Shown here: positions 8,630 to 23,137 of the stretch, piece by piece
How positions within the stretch are numbered: the first letter of the stretch is position 1
Layout: each line of letters opens with the position of its first letter
Assembly: GCA_001274695.2 (NCBI GenBank)
Contig: LARU01000002.1
Coordinates: 62,001 to 126,000, forward strand
Reading direction: 5' to 3'
Length of the DNA stretch: 64,000 nt
From: Azoarcus sp. PA01
Lineage (GTDB): Bacteria > Pseudomonadota > Gammaproteobacteria > Burkholderiales > Rhodocyclaceae
Notes under the pieces: model-generated
What the model was told of the DNA's origin: nothing
Seen by the model: the letters and a program-made list of their open reading frames with translations, nothing else
The model's database searches: none
Made by a program: the position numbers and the translations under genes

Positions 8630-9157
8630 ATGGCGATCGACTGGAACGAAATGTTTGCGCTCACGGTTTCGCCGTTCGAGCTCATCATTCGCGGCACGCT
8701 CGTGTATTGGGCGATTTTCGCGATGTTCCGCACGATCCTGCAGCGCGATATCGGCGCCGTCGGCGTCGCCGACGTGCTGCTGCTGGTGCTCATCGCCGAC
8801 GCCGCGCAGAACGCGATGGCGGGTGAATACCGCTCGATCACCGACGGGCTGATACTCGTCGGGACGATCATCGCGTGGAATGTCATTTTCGATTACCTCG
8901 CGTTCCGCTCCGAGCGCCTGCGCCGCCTGCTGCAGCCGCCGACGCTGCCGCTGGTGCGCGAAGGGCAGATCCTGCACCGCAACCTGCGGCGCGAGTTCAT
9001 CAGCGAAGAGGAACTGCGCTCGAAGCTGCGCGAACACGGCATCGAGGATGTGGCCGAAGTGCGCGCCGCCTTCATGGAAAGCAACGGCACGATCACCGTG
9101 CTCAGGCAGGACGGCGGCGAACCCAACAAGGTGCCTTCCGATCCGCGCCCCCTGTAA
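8630..9157 (+). CDS. DUF421 (YetF-like) membrane protein
   Basis: This is a 175-residue protein if started at ATG 8630, which has GGGAGG 5 bases upstream; an in-frame ATG at 8531 would add 33 residues but has no ribosome site. Three hydrophobic segments lie at about 20-105 (LVYWAIFAMFRTIL, VADVLLLVLIADAAQNAM, LILVGTIIAWNVIFDYLAF). A soluble DUF421 domain at about 110-165 includes VREGQILHRNLRREFISEEE. The family is widespread in inner membranes and its function is not settled. It precedes the glycan cluster by 143 bp and has its own upstream region. Confidence 0.85.
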   Translation: MAIDWNEMFALTVSPFELIIRGTLVYWAIFAMFRTILQRDIGAVGVADVLLLVLIADAAQNAMAGEYRSITDGLILVGTIIAWNVIFDYLAFRSERLRRLLQPPTLPLVREGQILHRNLRREFISEEELRSKLREHGIEDVAEVRAAFMESNGTITVLRQDGGEPNKVPSDPRPL

Positions 9158-9240
9158 CTCCTTCCCCGCACGCCACGCGAAGTTACATCGAACTGCCCGT
9201 GTCGCATCCCCGCGCGCGTCCAGGGCCCGTATTCCGTCCG

Positions 9241-9254
9241 GGCACAGAGCTTGC
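9241..9254 (+). promoter_or_regulatory. Candidate sigma-54 promoter for the five-gene glycan cluster
   Basis: GGCACAGAGCTTGC matches GGYAC-N5-TTGC exactly with 10-bp GG-GC spacing, 47 bp upstream of ATG 9301. Confidence 0.7.
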
Positions 9255-9300
9255 CGAAGCGAGGGCGATCCCTCCGTACGACAGCATAGGCGGCGACAAC

Positions 9301-10560
9301 ATGAAAATTGCACTGATCAGCGAACACGCCTCCCCGCTCGCGACCCTGGGGAGCGTCGACAGCGGCGGCCAGAATGTGTACGTCGCCTACGTCGCGCGCG
9401 AACTGGGACGCGCCGGGCACAGCGTCGATGTCTTCACGCGGCGCGACAGCCCGGACCTGCCGCCTGTCGTGCGCTTCGGCCCGAACGTGCGGGTGATCCC
9501 GGTCCCCGCCGGACCACCGTGCTTCATCGCGAAGGAGGCGCTGCTGCCGCACATGGAGGAATTCAGCGAAAGCCTCGTCGCCTGCTGCGCCGGGAGACGA
9601 CCGTACGACGTCGTCCATGCGAACTTCTTCATGTCCGGCATCGCTGCGCTGAGGATGCGCGAGGAATACGGCACGCCGTTCGTCATCACGTTCCACGCGC
9701 TCGGAAAAGTGCGGCGCCAGCATCAGGGCAGCGCGGACGGGTTTCCGGCAGCGCGGACGGACATCGAGGAGCTGCTGGTCGCTTCGGCCGACCGCATCGT
9801 CGCCGAGTGTCCCCAGGATCGCAGCGATCTCGTCGACCTCTACGACGCGCAGCCCGAGCGCGTCTCGGTCGTGCCGTGCGGCGTCGACACCACCGAACTG
9901 GGGCCCGGAAGGCGATCGCTGCGCAAGGAGTTCGGGATCGGCGACGACCAGTTCGTGGTCCTGCAGCTGGGGCGCCTGGTGCCGCGCAAAGGCATCGACA
10001 ACGTCATCCGCGGCATCGCCGAACTGCGGCGGCAGCACGGCGTCGATGCGACGCTGCTGGTCGTCGGCGGCGAGTCGGACGAACCCGATGCCGCGCTGAC
10101 GCCCGAGATCGGCCGCCTCGCGGCGATCGCCGAAGCCGAAGGCGTCGCCGAATGCGTGATCTTCACCGGGCGACGCGCACGCGCGACGCTGCGCGACTTC
10201 TATTGTGGCGCCGATGTGTTCGTCACGACGCCGTGGTACGAGCCGTTCGGCATCACGCCGCTCGAAGCGATGGCGTGCGGCTGCCCGGTGATCGGCTCGG
10301 AAGTCGGCGGCATCAAGCACACCGTCGTCGACGGCGTCACGGGATTTCTCGTGCCGCCGCACGACCCGCAGGCGCTCGCCGCGCGTCTGGCGCGCCTGCA
10401 TCGCGAACCGTCGCTCGGGCGGATGTTCGGCCGCGCCGGCATGCGGCGCGTGCGCAGCGGCTTCACGTGGCAGCGCGTGACGAGCGCGCTCGAGACCGTC
10501 TACCGCGCCGTGCAACCCGCTCCCGCGCTCAAGATCAGCGAAAGGACAATCGGCTTATGA
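9301..10560 (+). CDS. Family 4 glycosyltransferase
   Basis: This is a 419-residue protein. The N-terminal domain opens with MKIALISEHASPL and a glycine-rich donor/acceptor loop (GSVDSGGQNVYVAYVARELG) typical of retaining GT4 enzymes related to sucrose-phosphate synthase and MshA. The C-terminal Rossmann domain carries the E-x7-E signature (EPFGITPLEAMACGCPVIGS) near 313-332. It is cytoplasmic or peripheral and transfers a sugar from a nucleotide donor; donor and acceptor cannot be read from sequence. ATG 9301 was chosen because the protein begins with the conserved first strand here; the longer upstream frame runs antisense-like through DUF421. The stop overlaps the next gene's ATG (ATGA). 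Confidence 0.9.
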   Translation: MKIALISEHASPLATLGSVDSGGQNVYVAYVARELGRAGHSVDVFTRRDSPDLPPVVRFGPNVRVIPVPAGPPCFIAKEALLPHMEEFSESLVACCAGRRPYDVVHANFFMSGIAALRMREEYGTPFVITFHALGKVRRQHQGSADGFPAARTDIEELLVASADRIVAECPQDRSDLVDLYDAQPERVSVVPCGVDTTELGPGRRSLRKEFGIGDDQFVVLQLGRLVPRKGIDNVIRGIAELRRQHGVDATLLVVGGESDEPDAALTPEIGRLAAIAEAEGVAECVIFTGRRARATLRDFYCGADVFVTTPWYEPFGITPLEAMACGCPVIGSEVGGIKHTVVDGVTGFLVPPHDPQALAARLARLHREPSLGRMFGRAGMRRVRSGFTWQRVTSALETVYRAVQPAPALKISERTIGL

Positions 10561-11294
10561 CTCTCCCCAACACCCCCCTCGATGGCAGGACCGCTCTCGT
10601 CACCGGTGGCGGACGCGGGCTCGGCAAGGCGTTGTGCGAAGCGCTGTGCGCAGGCGGCGCGCGCGTCATCATCGCGGACGTGCGCGCCGATCTCGCCGAG
10701 CAGGCCGCGCTGGCGCTGACCGACAAGGGTTACCAGACGATGCACTGCGCCGTCGACGTCGGCGACGAGCAGCAGGTCGCCGATTGCCTCGATGCCGGGC
10801 GCGAGCGCTTCGGCGCGATCGACATCCTCATCAACAATGCCGGCGTCGATTACACGCTGCCACTCGGCGAGCTCGAAGTCGCACAGTGGGACCACGTGAT
10901 GGCGACGAACCTGCGCGGCCCGTTCCTGTTCTGCAAGCGCGTGCTCGAGCAGATGCGCCCGCTCGGCAGCGGCCACATCATCAACATCACCTCGACCGCG
11001 GCCAAGCGCGCGTGGCCGAACGCCTCGGTCTATCACGCCAGCAAATGGGGCCTGCTCGGCTTCTCGCACGCGCTGCACGCCGAGCTGCGCCCGCTCGGTA
11101 TCAAGGTCACCGCGGTCATTGCCGGCGGCATGCGCACGCCTTTCCTGCTCGACCGCTTTCCGGACATCGACCTGGCGACGCTGCAGGAACCCGCGACCGT
11201 CGCAGCGGCAGTCGTGCAGGTGCTGCAGATGCCGGCGGACAGTGTCGTGCCGGAGATCACCGTGCTGCCGATGGGGGAGACATCGTGGCCCTGA
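10557..11294 (+). CDS. Short-chain dehydrogenase/reductase
   Basis: This is a 245-residue classical SDR: cofactor loop TGGGRGLG at about 15-22, acidic residue after strand 2 (IIADVRAD, suggesting NAD(H)), NNAG near 93 and the catalytic Tyr-Lys pair in YHASK near 158-162. It would oxidise or reduce a hydroxyl or keto group, probably on a sugar or sugar nucleotide given its place between a glycosyltransferase and a sugar-phosphate phosphatase. It overlaps its upstream neighbour by 4 bp and its downstream neighbour by 10 bp, so it is firmly within the operon. Confidence 0.9.
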   Translation: MTLPNTPLDGRTALVTGGGRGLGKALCEALCAGGARVIIADVRADLAEQAALALTDKGYQTMHCAVDVGDEQQVADCLDAGRERFGAIDILINNAGVDYTLPLGELEVAQWDHVMATNLRGPFLFCKRVLEQMRPLGSGHIINITSTAAKRAWPNASVYHASKWGLLGFSHALHAELRPLGIKVTAVIAGGMRTPFLLDRFPDIDLATLQEPATVAAAVVQVLQMPADSVVPEITVLPMGETSWP

Positions 11295-11932
11295 ATGCTG
11301 CGGTTTTCATCGACAAGGACGGCACGCTGATCGACGACGTGCCGTACAACGTCGATCCGGCCCAAGTGCGTCTGCGCGAAGGGGCGGGCGAAGCGCTCGC
11401 ACGGCTCCAGCGCCACGGCTACCGGCTCATCCTCGTGACGAACCAGCCGGGCGTGGCGCTCGGCCTGTTTGAACCCGACGCGCTCGAAGCGGTGTGGGCT
11501 GCGATCGCCGCGCGGCTGTCGCCGTACGGCGTCGTGCTCGACGCGATCTATCACTGCCCCCACCATCCGCACGGCACTGACGCGCGCTTCGCGAGCCGGT
11601 GCGAATGCCGCAAGCCCGAACCCGGGCTGCTGCTGCAGGCTGCGCAGGATCATCGCCTCGACCTGCGCCGCTCGTGGCTGATCGGCGACATCCTCGACGA
11701 CGTCGAAGCCGGGCGACGGGCGGGCGGCCGCACCGTGCTGCTCGCGGTGGGATCGGAAACGGAATGGCGCCGCGGACCGATGCGCGAGCCCGACCTCGTC
11801 GCATCGAGCCTCGCCGAAGCGGTCGACGGCATCCTCGCGTGGACACCGGCCGAAGTGCCCGACGACAGCGCGGGCGAACCCGAGAACGGGTTCACGGTGT
11901 GGCAGACGGACGAGCCGGAATGGACGCGCTGA
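11285..11932 (+). CDS. HAD-IIIA phosphatase, GmhB-like (heptose/histidinol-phosphate type)
   Basis: This is a 215-residue protein from GTG 11285 (GGGGGAG 5 bases upstream). HAD motif I is DKDGTL with nucleophile Asp10 and Asp12. A zinc-loop-like set of Cys and His residues (CPHHPHG near 91, then CECRKP near 107) and the late acidic motif IGDILDDVEAG match GmhB, the D-glycero-D-manno-heptose 1,7-bisphosphate phosphatase family. The frame remains open upstream inside the SDR gene, but that part is shadow. GmhB acts in ADP-heptose synthesis; here, next to a heptosyltransferase-like GT9, a dedicated phospho-sugar substrate is likely. It could also be a duplicate with another sugar substrate. Confidence 0.85.
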   Translation: MALNAAVFIDKDGTLIDDVPYNVDPAQVRLREGAGEALARLQRHGYRLILVTNQPGVALGLFEPDALEAVWAAIAARLSPYGVVLDAIYHCPHHPHGTDARFASRCECRKPEPGLLLQAAQDHRLDLRRSWLIGDILDDVEAGRRAGGRTVLLAVGSETEWRRGPMREPDLVASSLAEAVDGILAWTPAEVPDDSAGEPENGFTVWQTDEPEWTR

Positions 11933-13071
11933 CGCGTGCCGCGCGCTGGAAAGACGCACGGCGCATCCTCGCGGTGCGGCTCGACAACCTCGGCGACGTG
12001 CTGATGACGACGCCGGCGATTCGGGCCTTGCGCGAATCCGCGCCGGGGCGGCACATCACGCTGCTCGCAACGGCATCGGGAGCGGCCGCGATCCCGTTCG
12101 TGCCGGAAGTCGACGACGCGATCGTCATGGCCGGCGCGCCGTGGATGCCGGGCGCCGACAGTCCGCCGGAAGGCCTGATCGACGCCGCACAGCGGGTGCG
12201 CGAGCGAGGCTTCGACGCCGCCGTGATCTTCACTGTCTATAGCCAGAGCGCGCTGCCGGCGGCGATGCTGTGCTGGCTCGCCGGCATTCCGCTGCGGCTC
12301 GCGCACTGCCGCGAGAACCCGTATCAGCTCCTGACCGACTGGATCGAGGACCCGGAGCCGCAGGAGCTGTTGCGCCACGAGGTGCGCCGCCAGCTCGACC
12401 TCGTCGCCGCAGTCGGCGCGAGCTGCGACGACCGCCGCCTGTCGTTCCGGCTGCGCGACGACGACAAGGCCCATGCACGTGCGCTGCTGCGCACCGAAAA
12501 CATTGACCCCGAGCGGCCGTACGTCGTCATCCACCCCGGCGCGTCGGCGCCGTCACGCCGCTATCCGGAAGAGCATTTCGCGGCAGTCGTGAACCGCGTG
12601 CTCGGCTTCGCGGGCAGCGGTCAGGCGTTCCAGGTCCTCTTCACCGGAGACGAATCCGAGCGCGCGCTGGTCGATACGATCCGCTCGCTCGCCGGGGTTT
12701 CCCTGCCGTCGCTCGCCGGCCGGCTGCGGCTCGGCGAGCTCGCCGCGGTCATCGATTCAGCCGCAGTGCTGATCGCGAACAACACTGGCCCGGTGCATCT
12801 GGCCGCCGCGGTCGGCACTCCGGTCGTCGACATCTACGCGCTGACGAACCCGCAGCATGCGCCGTGGAAAGTCGCGCACCGCGTGCTCTACGAAGACGTG
12901 CCGTGCCGTTTCTGCTACCGCAGCGTGTGCCCGCAGGGACACCATAACTGCCTGCGGCTGCTCGACCCGCAGCGCGTCGCCGAAGCCGCCCGCGAGCTGC
13001 TCGACCTCGGCGCCGAACAGTCTTCCGTCCCGCTGCCGGCGATCAGCGCCAGCGAGCACGGCCTCTTCTGA
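11920..13071 (+). CDS. Family 9 glycosyltransferase (heptosyltransferase-like)
   Basis: This is a 383-residue protein from ATG 11920, overlapping the phosphatase gene by 13 bp. It begins with the GT9 signature ILAVRLDNLGDVLMTTPAIR (about 16-35), has VVIHPGASAPSRRYPEEHF near 201 and the nucleotide-sugar motif NNTGPVHLAAAVGTPVVDIY near 286-305. The C-terminal Cys-rich stretch CRFCYRSVCPQGHHNC (about 328-343) is not needed by lipopolysaccharide heptosyltransferases and may bind metal. It likely transfers an ADP-activated heptose or related sugar. The gene order HAD-GT9 suggests the product of the HAD pathway is its donor. Confidence 0.88.
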   Translation: MDALTRAARWKDARRILAVRLDNLGDVLMTTPAIRALRESAPGRHITLLATASGAAAIPFVPEVDDAIVMAGAPWMPGADSPPEGLIDAAQRVRERGFDAAVIFTVYSQSALPAAMLCWLAGIPLRLAHCRENPYQLLTDWIEDPEPQELLRHEVRRQLDLVAAVGASCDDRRLSFRLRDDDKAHARALLRTENIDPERPYVVIHPGASAPSRRYPEEHFAAVVNRVLGFAGSGQAFQVLFTGDESERALVDTIRSLAGVSLPSLAGRLRLGELAAVIDSAAVLIANNTGPVHLAAAVGTPVVDIYALTNPQHAPWKVAHRVLYEDVPCRFCYRSVCPQGHHNCLRLLDPQRVAEAARELLDLGAEQSSVPLPAISASEHGLF

Positions 13072-13091
13072 CTGCACGGGGAAAAAACCTC

Positions 13092-14045
13092 ATGCGATCG
13101 TCCGCCCCGCTGCGCATCTTCACGTGGCATGTGCATGGCAACTATCTCTACTACCTGAGCCAGGTGCCGCACACCTTCTACATTCCCGTCGATGCGGCGC
13201 GCTCGCCCGGCTACGCGGGCCGCGCCGGCGTGCTGCCGTGGGACGACAACGTCGTCGAACTGCCACTCGAAGAGGTTGCGACGACCGAGTTCGACTGCAT
13301 CCTCTTCCAGTCGCGCAGCCACTACGACGACGACCAGTACCGCGTGCTGTCGGCCGCGCAGCGGCGCCTGCCGCGCATCTACCTCGAACACGACACGCCG
13401 CAGGTGCATCCGACGAACACGCGCCACCCGGTCGATGACCCGGCGACGCTGCTGGTGCACGTCACGCCGTTCAATGCGCTGATGTGGGACAACGGCCGCA
13501 CGCCGACGCGCGTCATCGACCACGGCGTGATCGTGCCGCCGCACGTACGCTACGAAGGCGGGCTGCCGCGCGGCGTTGCGGTCGTGAACCATCTCGCGCG
13601 CCGCGGCCGCCGCCTCGGCGCGGACGTTTTCGCGATGGCGCGCGCACAGGTTCCGCTCGACCTCGTCGGCATGGCGTCCGAATGCAGCGGCGGGCTCGGC
13701 GAGATCCCGAACCCGGAGCTGCCGCAATTCCTGTCGCATTACCGCTTCTACTTCCATCCGGTGCGCTGGACGAGCCTCGGGCTGGCCGCGATCGAAGCGA
13801 TGATGATCGGCCTGCCGGTCGTCGGGCTCGCGACCACCGAACTCGTGACGGTGATCCGCAACGGCGAATCCGGCTTCCTCGACACCGACCCGCAGCGTCT
13901 CGTCGAGGCGATGCGGCACCTGATCGAAGCGCCCGACGAAGCGGCGCGGCTCGGCGCCGGCGCCCGCCGCATCGCCCTCGAGCGCTTCAACATCGAGCGC
14001 TTCGTCGATGACTGGCTGCATGTCTTTGCCGAAGTCACGGCATAG
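13092..14045 (+). CDS. Family 4-like glycosyltransferase
   Basis: This is a 317-residue protein starting MRSSAPLRIFTWHVHGNYLY, 20 bp after the GT9 gene. The N-terminal half lacks the usual glycine-rich loop but has conserved-looking YLEHDTPQVHPTNTRHPV. The C-terminal half has a GT4-like donor site (HPVRWTSLGLAAIEAMMIGL near 223-242, then VIRNGESGFL). It is the last gene of the five-gene cluster, followed by a GC-rich hairpin and the convergent glgA. The donor is unknown. Confidence 0.8.
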   Translation: MRSSAPLRIFTWHVHGNYLYYLSQVPHTFYIPVDAARSPGYAGRAGVLPWDDNVVELPLEEVATTEFDCILFQSRSHYDDDQYRVLSAAQRRLPRIYLEHDTPQVHPTNTRHPVDDPATLLVHVTPFNALMWDNGRTPTRVIDHGVIVPPHVRYEGGLPRGVAVVNHLARRGRRLGADVFAMARAQVPLDLVGMASECSGGLGEIPNPELPQFLSHYRFYFHPVRWTSLGLAAIEAMMIGLPVVGLATTELVTVIRNGESGFLDTDPQRLVEAMRHLIEAPDEAARLGAGARRIALERFNIERFVDDWLHVFAEVTA

Positions 14046-14068
14046 AGGGGCGCGCGAGCGCGTCCGGG

Positions 14069-14085
14069 CGCCGCGCGAAGCGGCG
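14069..14085. terminator. GC-rich hairpin between convergent operons
   Basis: CGCCGC (14069-14074) pairs with GCGGCG (14080-14085) across a 5-base loop, in the 53-bp gap between the glycosyltransferase and glgA stops. There is no T tract, so it is at best a weak terminator. Confidence 0.3.
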
Positions 14086-14098
14086 TGGGCGGCGCGGC

Positions 14099-15579
14099 TC
14101 AGGCTGCCGCCACTGCTCGCATCGCCACGTAAAGCCGCGCGTATCGGCCGGCGCTGCCCCCCCAGCTGAAGTCGCGCGCCATGCCGTTGCGGCACAGCGT
14201 GCGCCACGCCACCCGGTCGGCGAACACTGTCAGCGCGCGGTCGACCGCTTCGACGAGCGCCGCCGGCGTCGCGTCGGCGAACAGAAACCCCGACGCTTCG
14301 CCGCGATGCAGGCCATCGACGCTGAAATCACCGACCGAGTCGACGAGCCCTCCGGTCGCGCGCACGATTGGCGGCGTGCCGTAGCGCTGGCTGTACATCT
14401 GGTTCAGCCCGCACGGCTCGAAGCGCGACGGCATCACGAACGCATCGGCGCCGGCTTCGATGCGATGCGCGAGCCGCTCGTCGAAGCCGATCACCGCCGC
14501 GATACGCTCCGGCGTTGCGGCCGCGCGTTCGCGCCACGCCTGCTCGAAGCGCGCATCGCCTCCTCCGAGCAGCGCGAGCTGCACCGGGCGCGCGAGCAGT
14601 TGCGGCAGCGCGTCGAGCACCAGGTCGATGCCTTTCTGGTCGGTCAGGCGGGTGACCATGCCGAGCAGCAGCGCATCGTCGTCGGCCGCGAGGCCGAGCT
14701 CGGCCTGCAGCGCGCGCTTGTTCGGCACCTTGTCTTCGAGCGTGTCCGCGTCGTAGTTCGTCTCGAGGTGCGGGTCGGTGCGCGGGTTCCACGCGTCCAT
14801 GTCGATGCCGTTGAGGATGCCGGCAAGCCGGTTCGCACGCCTTTCGAGCAGCCCCTGCATGCCGCAGCCGTGCGCTTCGGTGCGGATCTCGCGCGCGTAC
14901 GTCGGGCTGACGGCGACGATGCGGTCGGCGTAGTAGAGGCCCGCTTTCAGGAACGACAGCTTGCCCCAGTACTCGACACCTTCGGACTTCAGGCTCTCGG
15001 GCGGCAGTCCGAGCCGTTCAGCGACGTCGAGCGGGAAAATCCCCTGGAACGCGAGGTTATGGACGACGACGAGGCTCGGCGCCGGCTCGCGCAGGCCGAG
15101 CTTGAGGTACGCCGGCGCGAGCGCCGTCGGCCAGTCGTTGCAGTGCAGGATGTCCGCGCGCCACACCAGCGGGCTCGCGGCGCTGGCAAGCCGCGCGGCG
15201 ACGTGCGACAGCAGCCCGAAACGCAGCGCATTGTCGCTGTAGTCGACGCCTTCGGCGTCCTGGTACGGGCCGCCCTCGCGCCGGTACAGCGACGGACAGT
15301 CGAGCACCAGCGCCGGCACGCCGCTCGGCAGCCGGCCGCGCAGCAGACGGGCGGACGGCAGACCGTGCACGGAGCGGATGTCAGCGACCTTGCGCGCATT
15401 GCGCGCCGCCTGGCGCACCGACGGATAGCCGGGCAGCAGCACGCACACGTCGAGCCCGAGCGCGGCCAGCGCCGCCGGCAGGCTCGCGCTGACGTCGCCG
15501 AGCCCGCCGGTCTTGGCCCACGGCGCGCATTCGGACGTCGCGAACAGCACGCGGAGTCGGGCGGCTTTCCTGGCCGCGC

Positions 15580-15583
<4 letters not shown>
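14099..15583 (-). CDS. glgA: Glycogen synthase (ADP-glucose type, GT5)
   Basis: This is a 494-residue protein from GTG 15583 with GGGGAGG just upstream; the frame extends further but only as a shadow of the upstream gene. The ADP-glucose site KTGGLGDV lies at 24-31 (SECAPWAKTGGLGDVSASLP), and the C-terminal domain has the family motif PSRFEPCGLNQMYSQRYGT. It elongates alpha-1,4-glucan from ADP-glucose; some GlgA-type enzymes can also make maltose 1-phosphate. The GTG overlaps the stop of the malQ-treY fusion by 4 bp, so the two are coupled. The ADP-glucose supplier glgC is at 23134. Confidence 0.95.
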
Positions 15584-20955
<5,372 letters not shown>

Positions 20956-21020
20956 TTTTCCCCCTTGTTGCAGGCGGTTCCTGCGCTTCTTTTCAATCCA
21001 GAAACAGCAGTGGCGCCGCT

Positions 21021-21065
21021 AAAAATCCGCTCATCCTTCGACAGGCTCAGGACGAACGGATTTTT
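21021..21065. terminator. Candidate bidirectional terminator made of a repeat copy
   Basis: AAAAATCCG (21021-21029) and CGGATTTTT (21057-21065) form an inverted repeat with A and T tracts at the outer ends, enclosing a copy of the extragenic repeat core. It lies after the treZ stop (minus strand) and upstream of malQ-treY, so it could end the glgX-glgC-treZ transcript. Confidence 0.45.
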
Positions 21066-21143
21066 ACCTCCTCACCCATCGGATGCCAGCACCGTTCGCC
21101 CTGAGCCCTTCGACTTCGCTCAGGACACGCTTGTCGAAGGGCT
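21031..21143. repeat. Extragenic palindromic repeat copies
   Basis: One mirror copy (CTTCGACAGGCTCAGGACGAACGG) overlaps the terminator-like hairpin. A second copy, CCGTTCGCCCTGAGCCCTTC..., extends to GCTTGTCGAAGGGC at 21130-21143. I see no sigma-54-type promoter in this 220-bp gap. Confidence 0.75.
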
Positions 21144-21175
21144 TTCGATGCGACAGCTGCGGTTTCAAGGTTCAA

Positions 21176-23137
21176 CTACCTGCTCACGCCGCCCGGCAGC
21201 ACGACATACGCCCGCACCGAACACGGCGCAAGTTGCCGCGGGTCGTCCGCATCCGGCCCGAGCGCCGCGAACGGCTCGACGTCGAGGCGATCGAACGTCA
21301 CTGCCGCGTCGGCGAGATTGGCACGCAACACGAGCGCGGCGCCGTCGGTGCAGGGCCAGCGGATTTCGAACGCCGCGTCGCCGTGCATCGTCGTCGTGCA
21401 GCCGCCGGCGACGATCTGCGGCACGCGCGGCACGACGAACTCGTGCCGCAAGCCGAGCAGCTCCCGATAAAAACTTAACCATCGCTGCCCCGCTTCGCTT
21501 TCGCGCGCGCTCCAGTCGAGCTTGCTCGCGAGGAACATCGCCTCGGCGCACGGATCCGGGATCTCGTGCACGCCCTCGCCGTCGTTCTCATTGCCGCCGG
21601 CCGCGGAAAAATGCTCGAAACCGGCGAACTCGCGTTTGCGGCCTTCCCGCACGGCGGTCGCGAGCTCGCCCTGATAGTCGCAGAAGTACAGAAAAGGCGT
21701 CGTCGCCCCGGCCTCCTCGCCCATGAACAGCAGCGGTGGCGAAGGGGCGAGCAACTGCAGCGCGACGACGGCGCGCAGCCGGTCGGGCGGGGCCAGCGTC
21801 ACCAGCCGCTCGCCGAACGCGCGGTTGCCGACCTGGTCGTGGTTCTGCAGGAAATTGACGAACCCGGTCGGCGGCAGCGCCGCGCTCGGCTCGCCGCGCG
21901 GCCTGCCGTGGAACGGCGACAATTCGCCCTGATAGGCGAAACCTTCGGCGAGGCAGCGCACGAGGTGACGCACCGGATGGTCGGCGTAGTCCGCGTAATA
22001 GCCGTCACGCTCGCCCGTCAGCAGCACATGGGCGGCGTGGTGGAAGTCGTCGTTCCACTGCGCATCGTAAGTGCCTTGCGACTGCGGCGCGCCGAGCCGC
22101 GACGCCTCGTTGTCGACGTGTTCGAGAACCAGATGGAGCCGGCGATGGGTCGCGCGCGCGCGCACCCACATCGACAGCTCCTCGAGGATGTGCCGGGGCG
22201 ACGCGTCGAAGATGCTCTGCACCGCGTCGAGCCGCAGGCCGTCGAAGCGATACTCCTCGAGCCAGTACAGCGCATTGTGGATGAAGAATTCGCGCACCGT
22301 CGCGCTCGCGACGCCGTCGAACGCGATCGCGCCGCCCCACGGCGTTGCATGTTCGGTCGTGAAGAACTGCGGCGTATACACCTGCAGATAATTGCCGTCC
22401 GGGCCGAAATGGTTATAGACGACGTCGAGCAGCACCATCAGGCCGAGCCGGTGCGCGCTCTGCACGAAACGCTTCAGCTCGTCGGGGGAGCCGTACGCCG
22501 CGTCGGGCGCGAACGGCAGCACGCCGTCGTAGCCCCAGCCGCGGCGGCCGGGAAAATCCGCGAGCGGCATCAGCTCGATCGCGGTGACGCCGAGCCGCGC
22601 GAGTTCCGGAAGCTTGCGCTCCGCGGCATCGTAACGCCCTTCGGGCGTGAAGGTGCCGACGTGCAGTTCGTACACCACCGCCTCGTGCCACGGCCGCCCG
22701 TGCCACGCGCCGTCCTCCCACTTGAACTGCCGCGGGTCGACGAGCAGGCTCGGGCCGTGGACGTCGTGCGGGTTGAAGCGCGACGCCGGGTCCGGCACTT
22801 CGAGCTGGCCGTCGAGGCGGAACATGTAAAGATCGCCCGCCCGCGCGTCGACGACGCGGCACGTGTGCCAGCCTTCGGACTTCGCGCACGTCACGTAATG
22901 CTTCGCTCCCGAGCGCGTGAAAAGGCACAGCTCGACGTGCTTGGTCGCCGGCGCCCACAGGCGGAAACGGTAGCCGGCGCGCTCGTCGTGCTCGTCGATG
23001 CGTTCCGGCCCGAACGGCATGCGGTGGATATGGTGCGACGTCCCGGCGTGCGACGCCCCGCCCGGGCGAGCGCCCGCGTATTCCAGTTCGGGTGATTCCC
23101 GGCCCGGAAGGCCGGTATCGCGGTAATGCATGGTCAT
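21176..23137 (-). CDS. treZ: Malto-oligosyltrehalose trehalohydrolase
   Basis: This is a 653-residue GH13 enzyme. An N-terminal carbohydrate-binding/E-set domain ([18 protein letters not shown] near 55) precedes the barrel with [13 protein letters not shown] near 235, the nucleophile region [12 protein letters not shown] near 302, the acid/base region [10 protein letters not shown] near 340 and QNHDQVGNR near 431. It releases trehalose from maltooligosyl-trehalose made by TreY. The first Met overlaps the glgC stop (ATGA), and a second Met two codons later is possible. The first 40 residues, before the conserved fold, are unusual low-complexity sequence. Confidence 0.93.
   Translation of the reverse strand: MTMHYRDTGLPGRESPELEYAGARPGGASHAGTSHHIHRMPFGPERIDEHDERAGYRFRLWAPATKHVELCLFTRSGAKHYVTCAKSEGWHTCRVVDARAGDLYMFRLDGQLEVPDPASRFNPHDVHGPSLLVDPRQFKWEDGAWHGRPWHEAVVYELHVGTFTPEGRYDAAERKLPELARLGVTAIELMPLADFPGRRGWGYDGVLPFAPDAAYGSPDELKRFVQSAHRLGLMVLLDVVYNHFGPDGNYLQVYTPQFFTTEHATPWGGAIAFDGVASATVREFFIHNALYWLEEYRFDGLRLDAVQSIFDASPRHILEELSMWVRARATHRRLHLVLEHVDNEASRLGAPQSQGTYDAQWNDDFHHAAHVLLTGERDGYYADYADHPVRHLVRCLAEGFAYQGELSPFHGRPRGEPSAALPPTGFVNFLQNHDQVGNRAFGERLVTLAPPDRLRAVVALQLLAPSPPLLFMGEEAGATTPFLYFCDYQGELATAVREGRKREFAGFEHFSAAGGNENDGEGVHEIPDPCAEAMFLASKLDWSARESEAGQRWLSFYRELLGLRHEFVVPRVPQIVAGGCTTTMHGDAAFEIRWPCTDGAALVLRANLADAAVTFDRLDVEPFAALGPDADDPRQLAPCSVRAYVVLPGGVSR

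Noticed and set aside
9154..9164. GTAACTCCTTC as an enhancer half-site for the glycan cluster
   Set aside because: It overlaps the DUF421 stop, has a mismatch and has no partner at 8-9 bp spacing.
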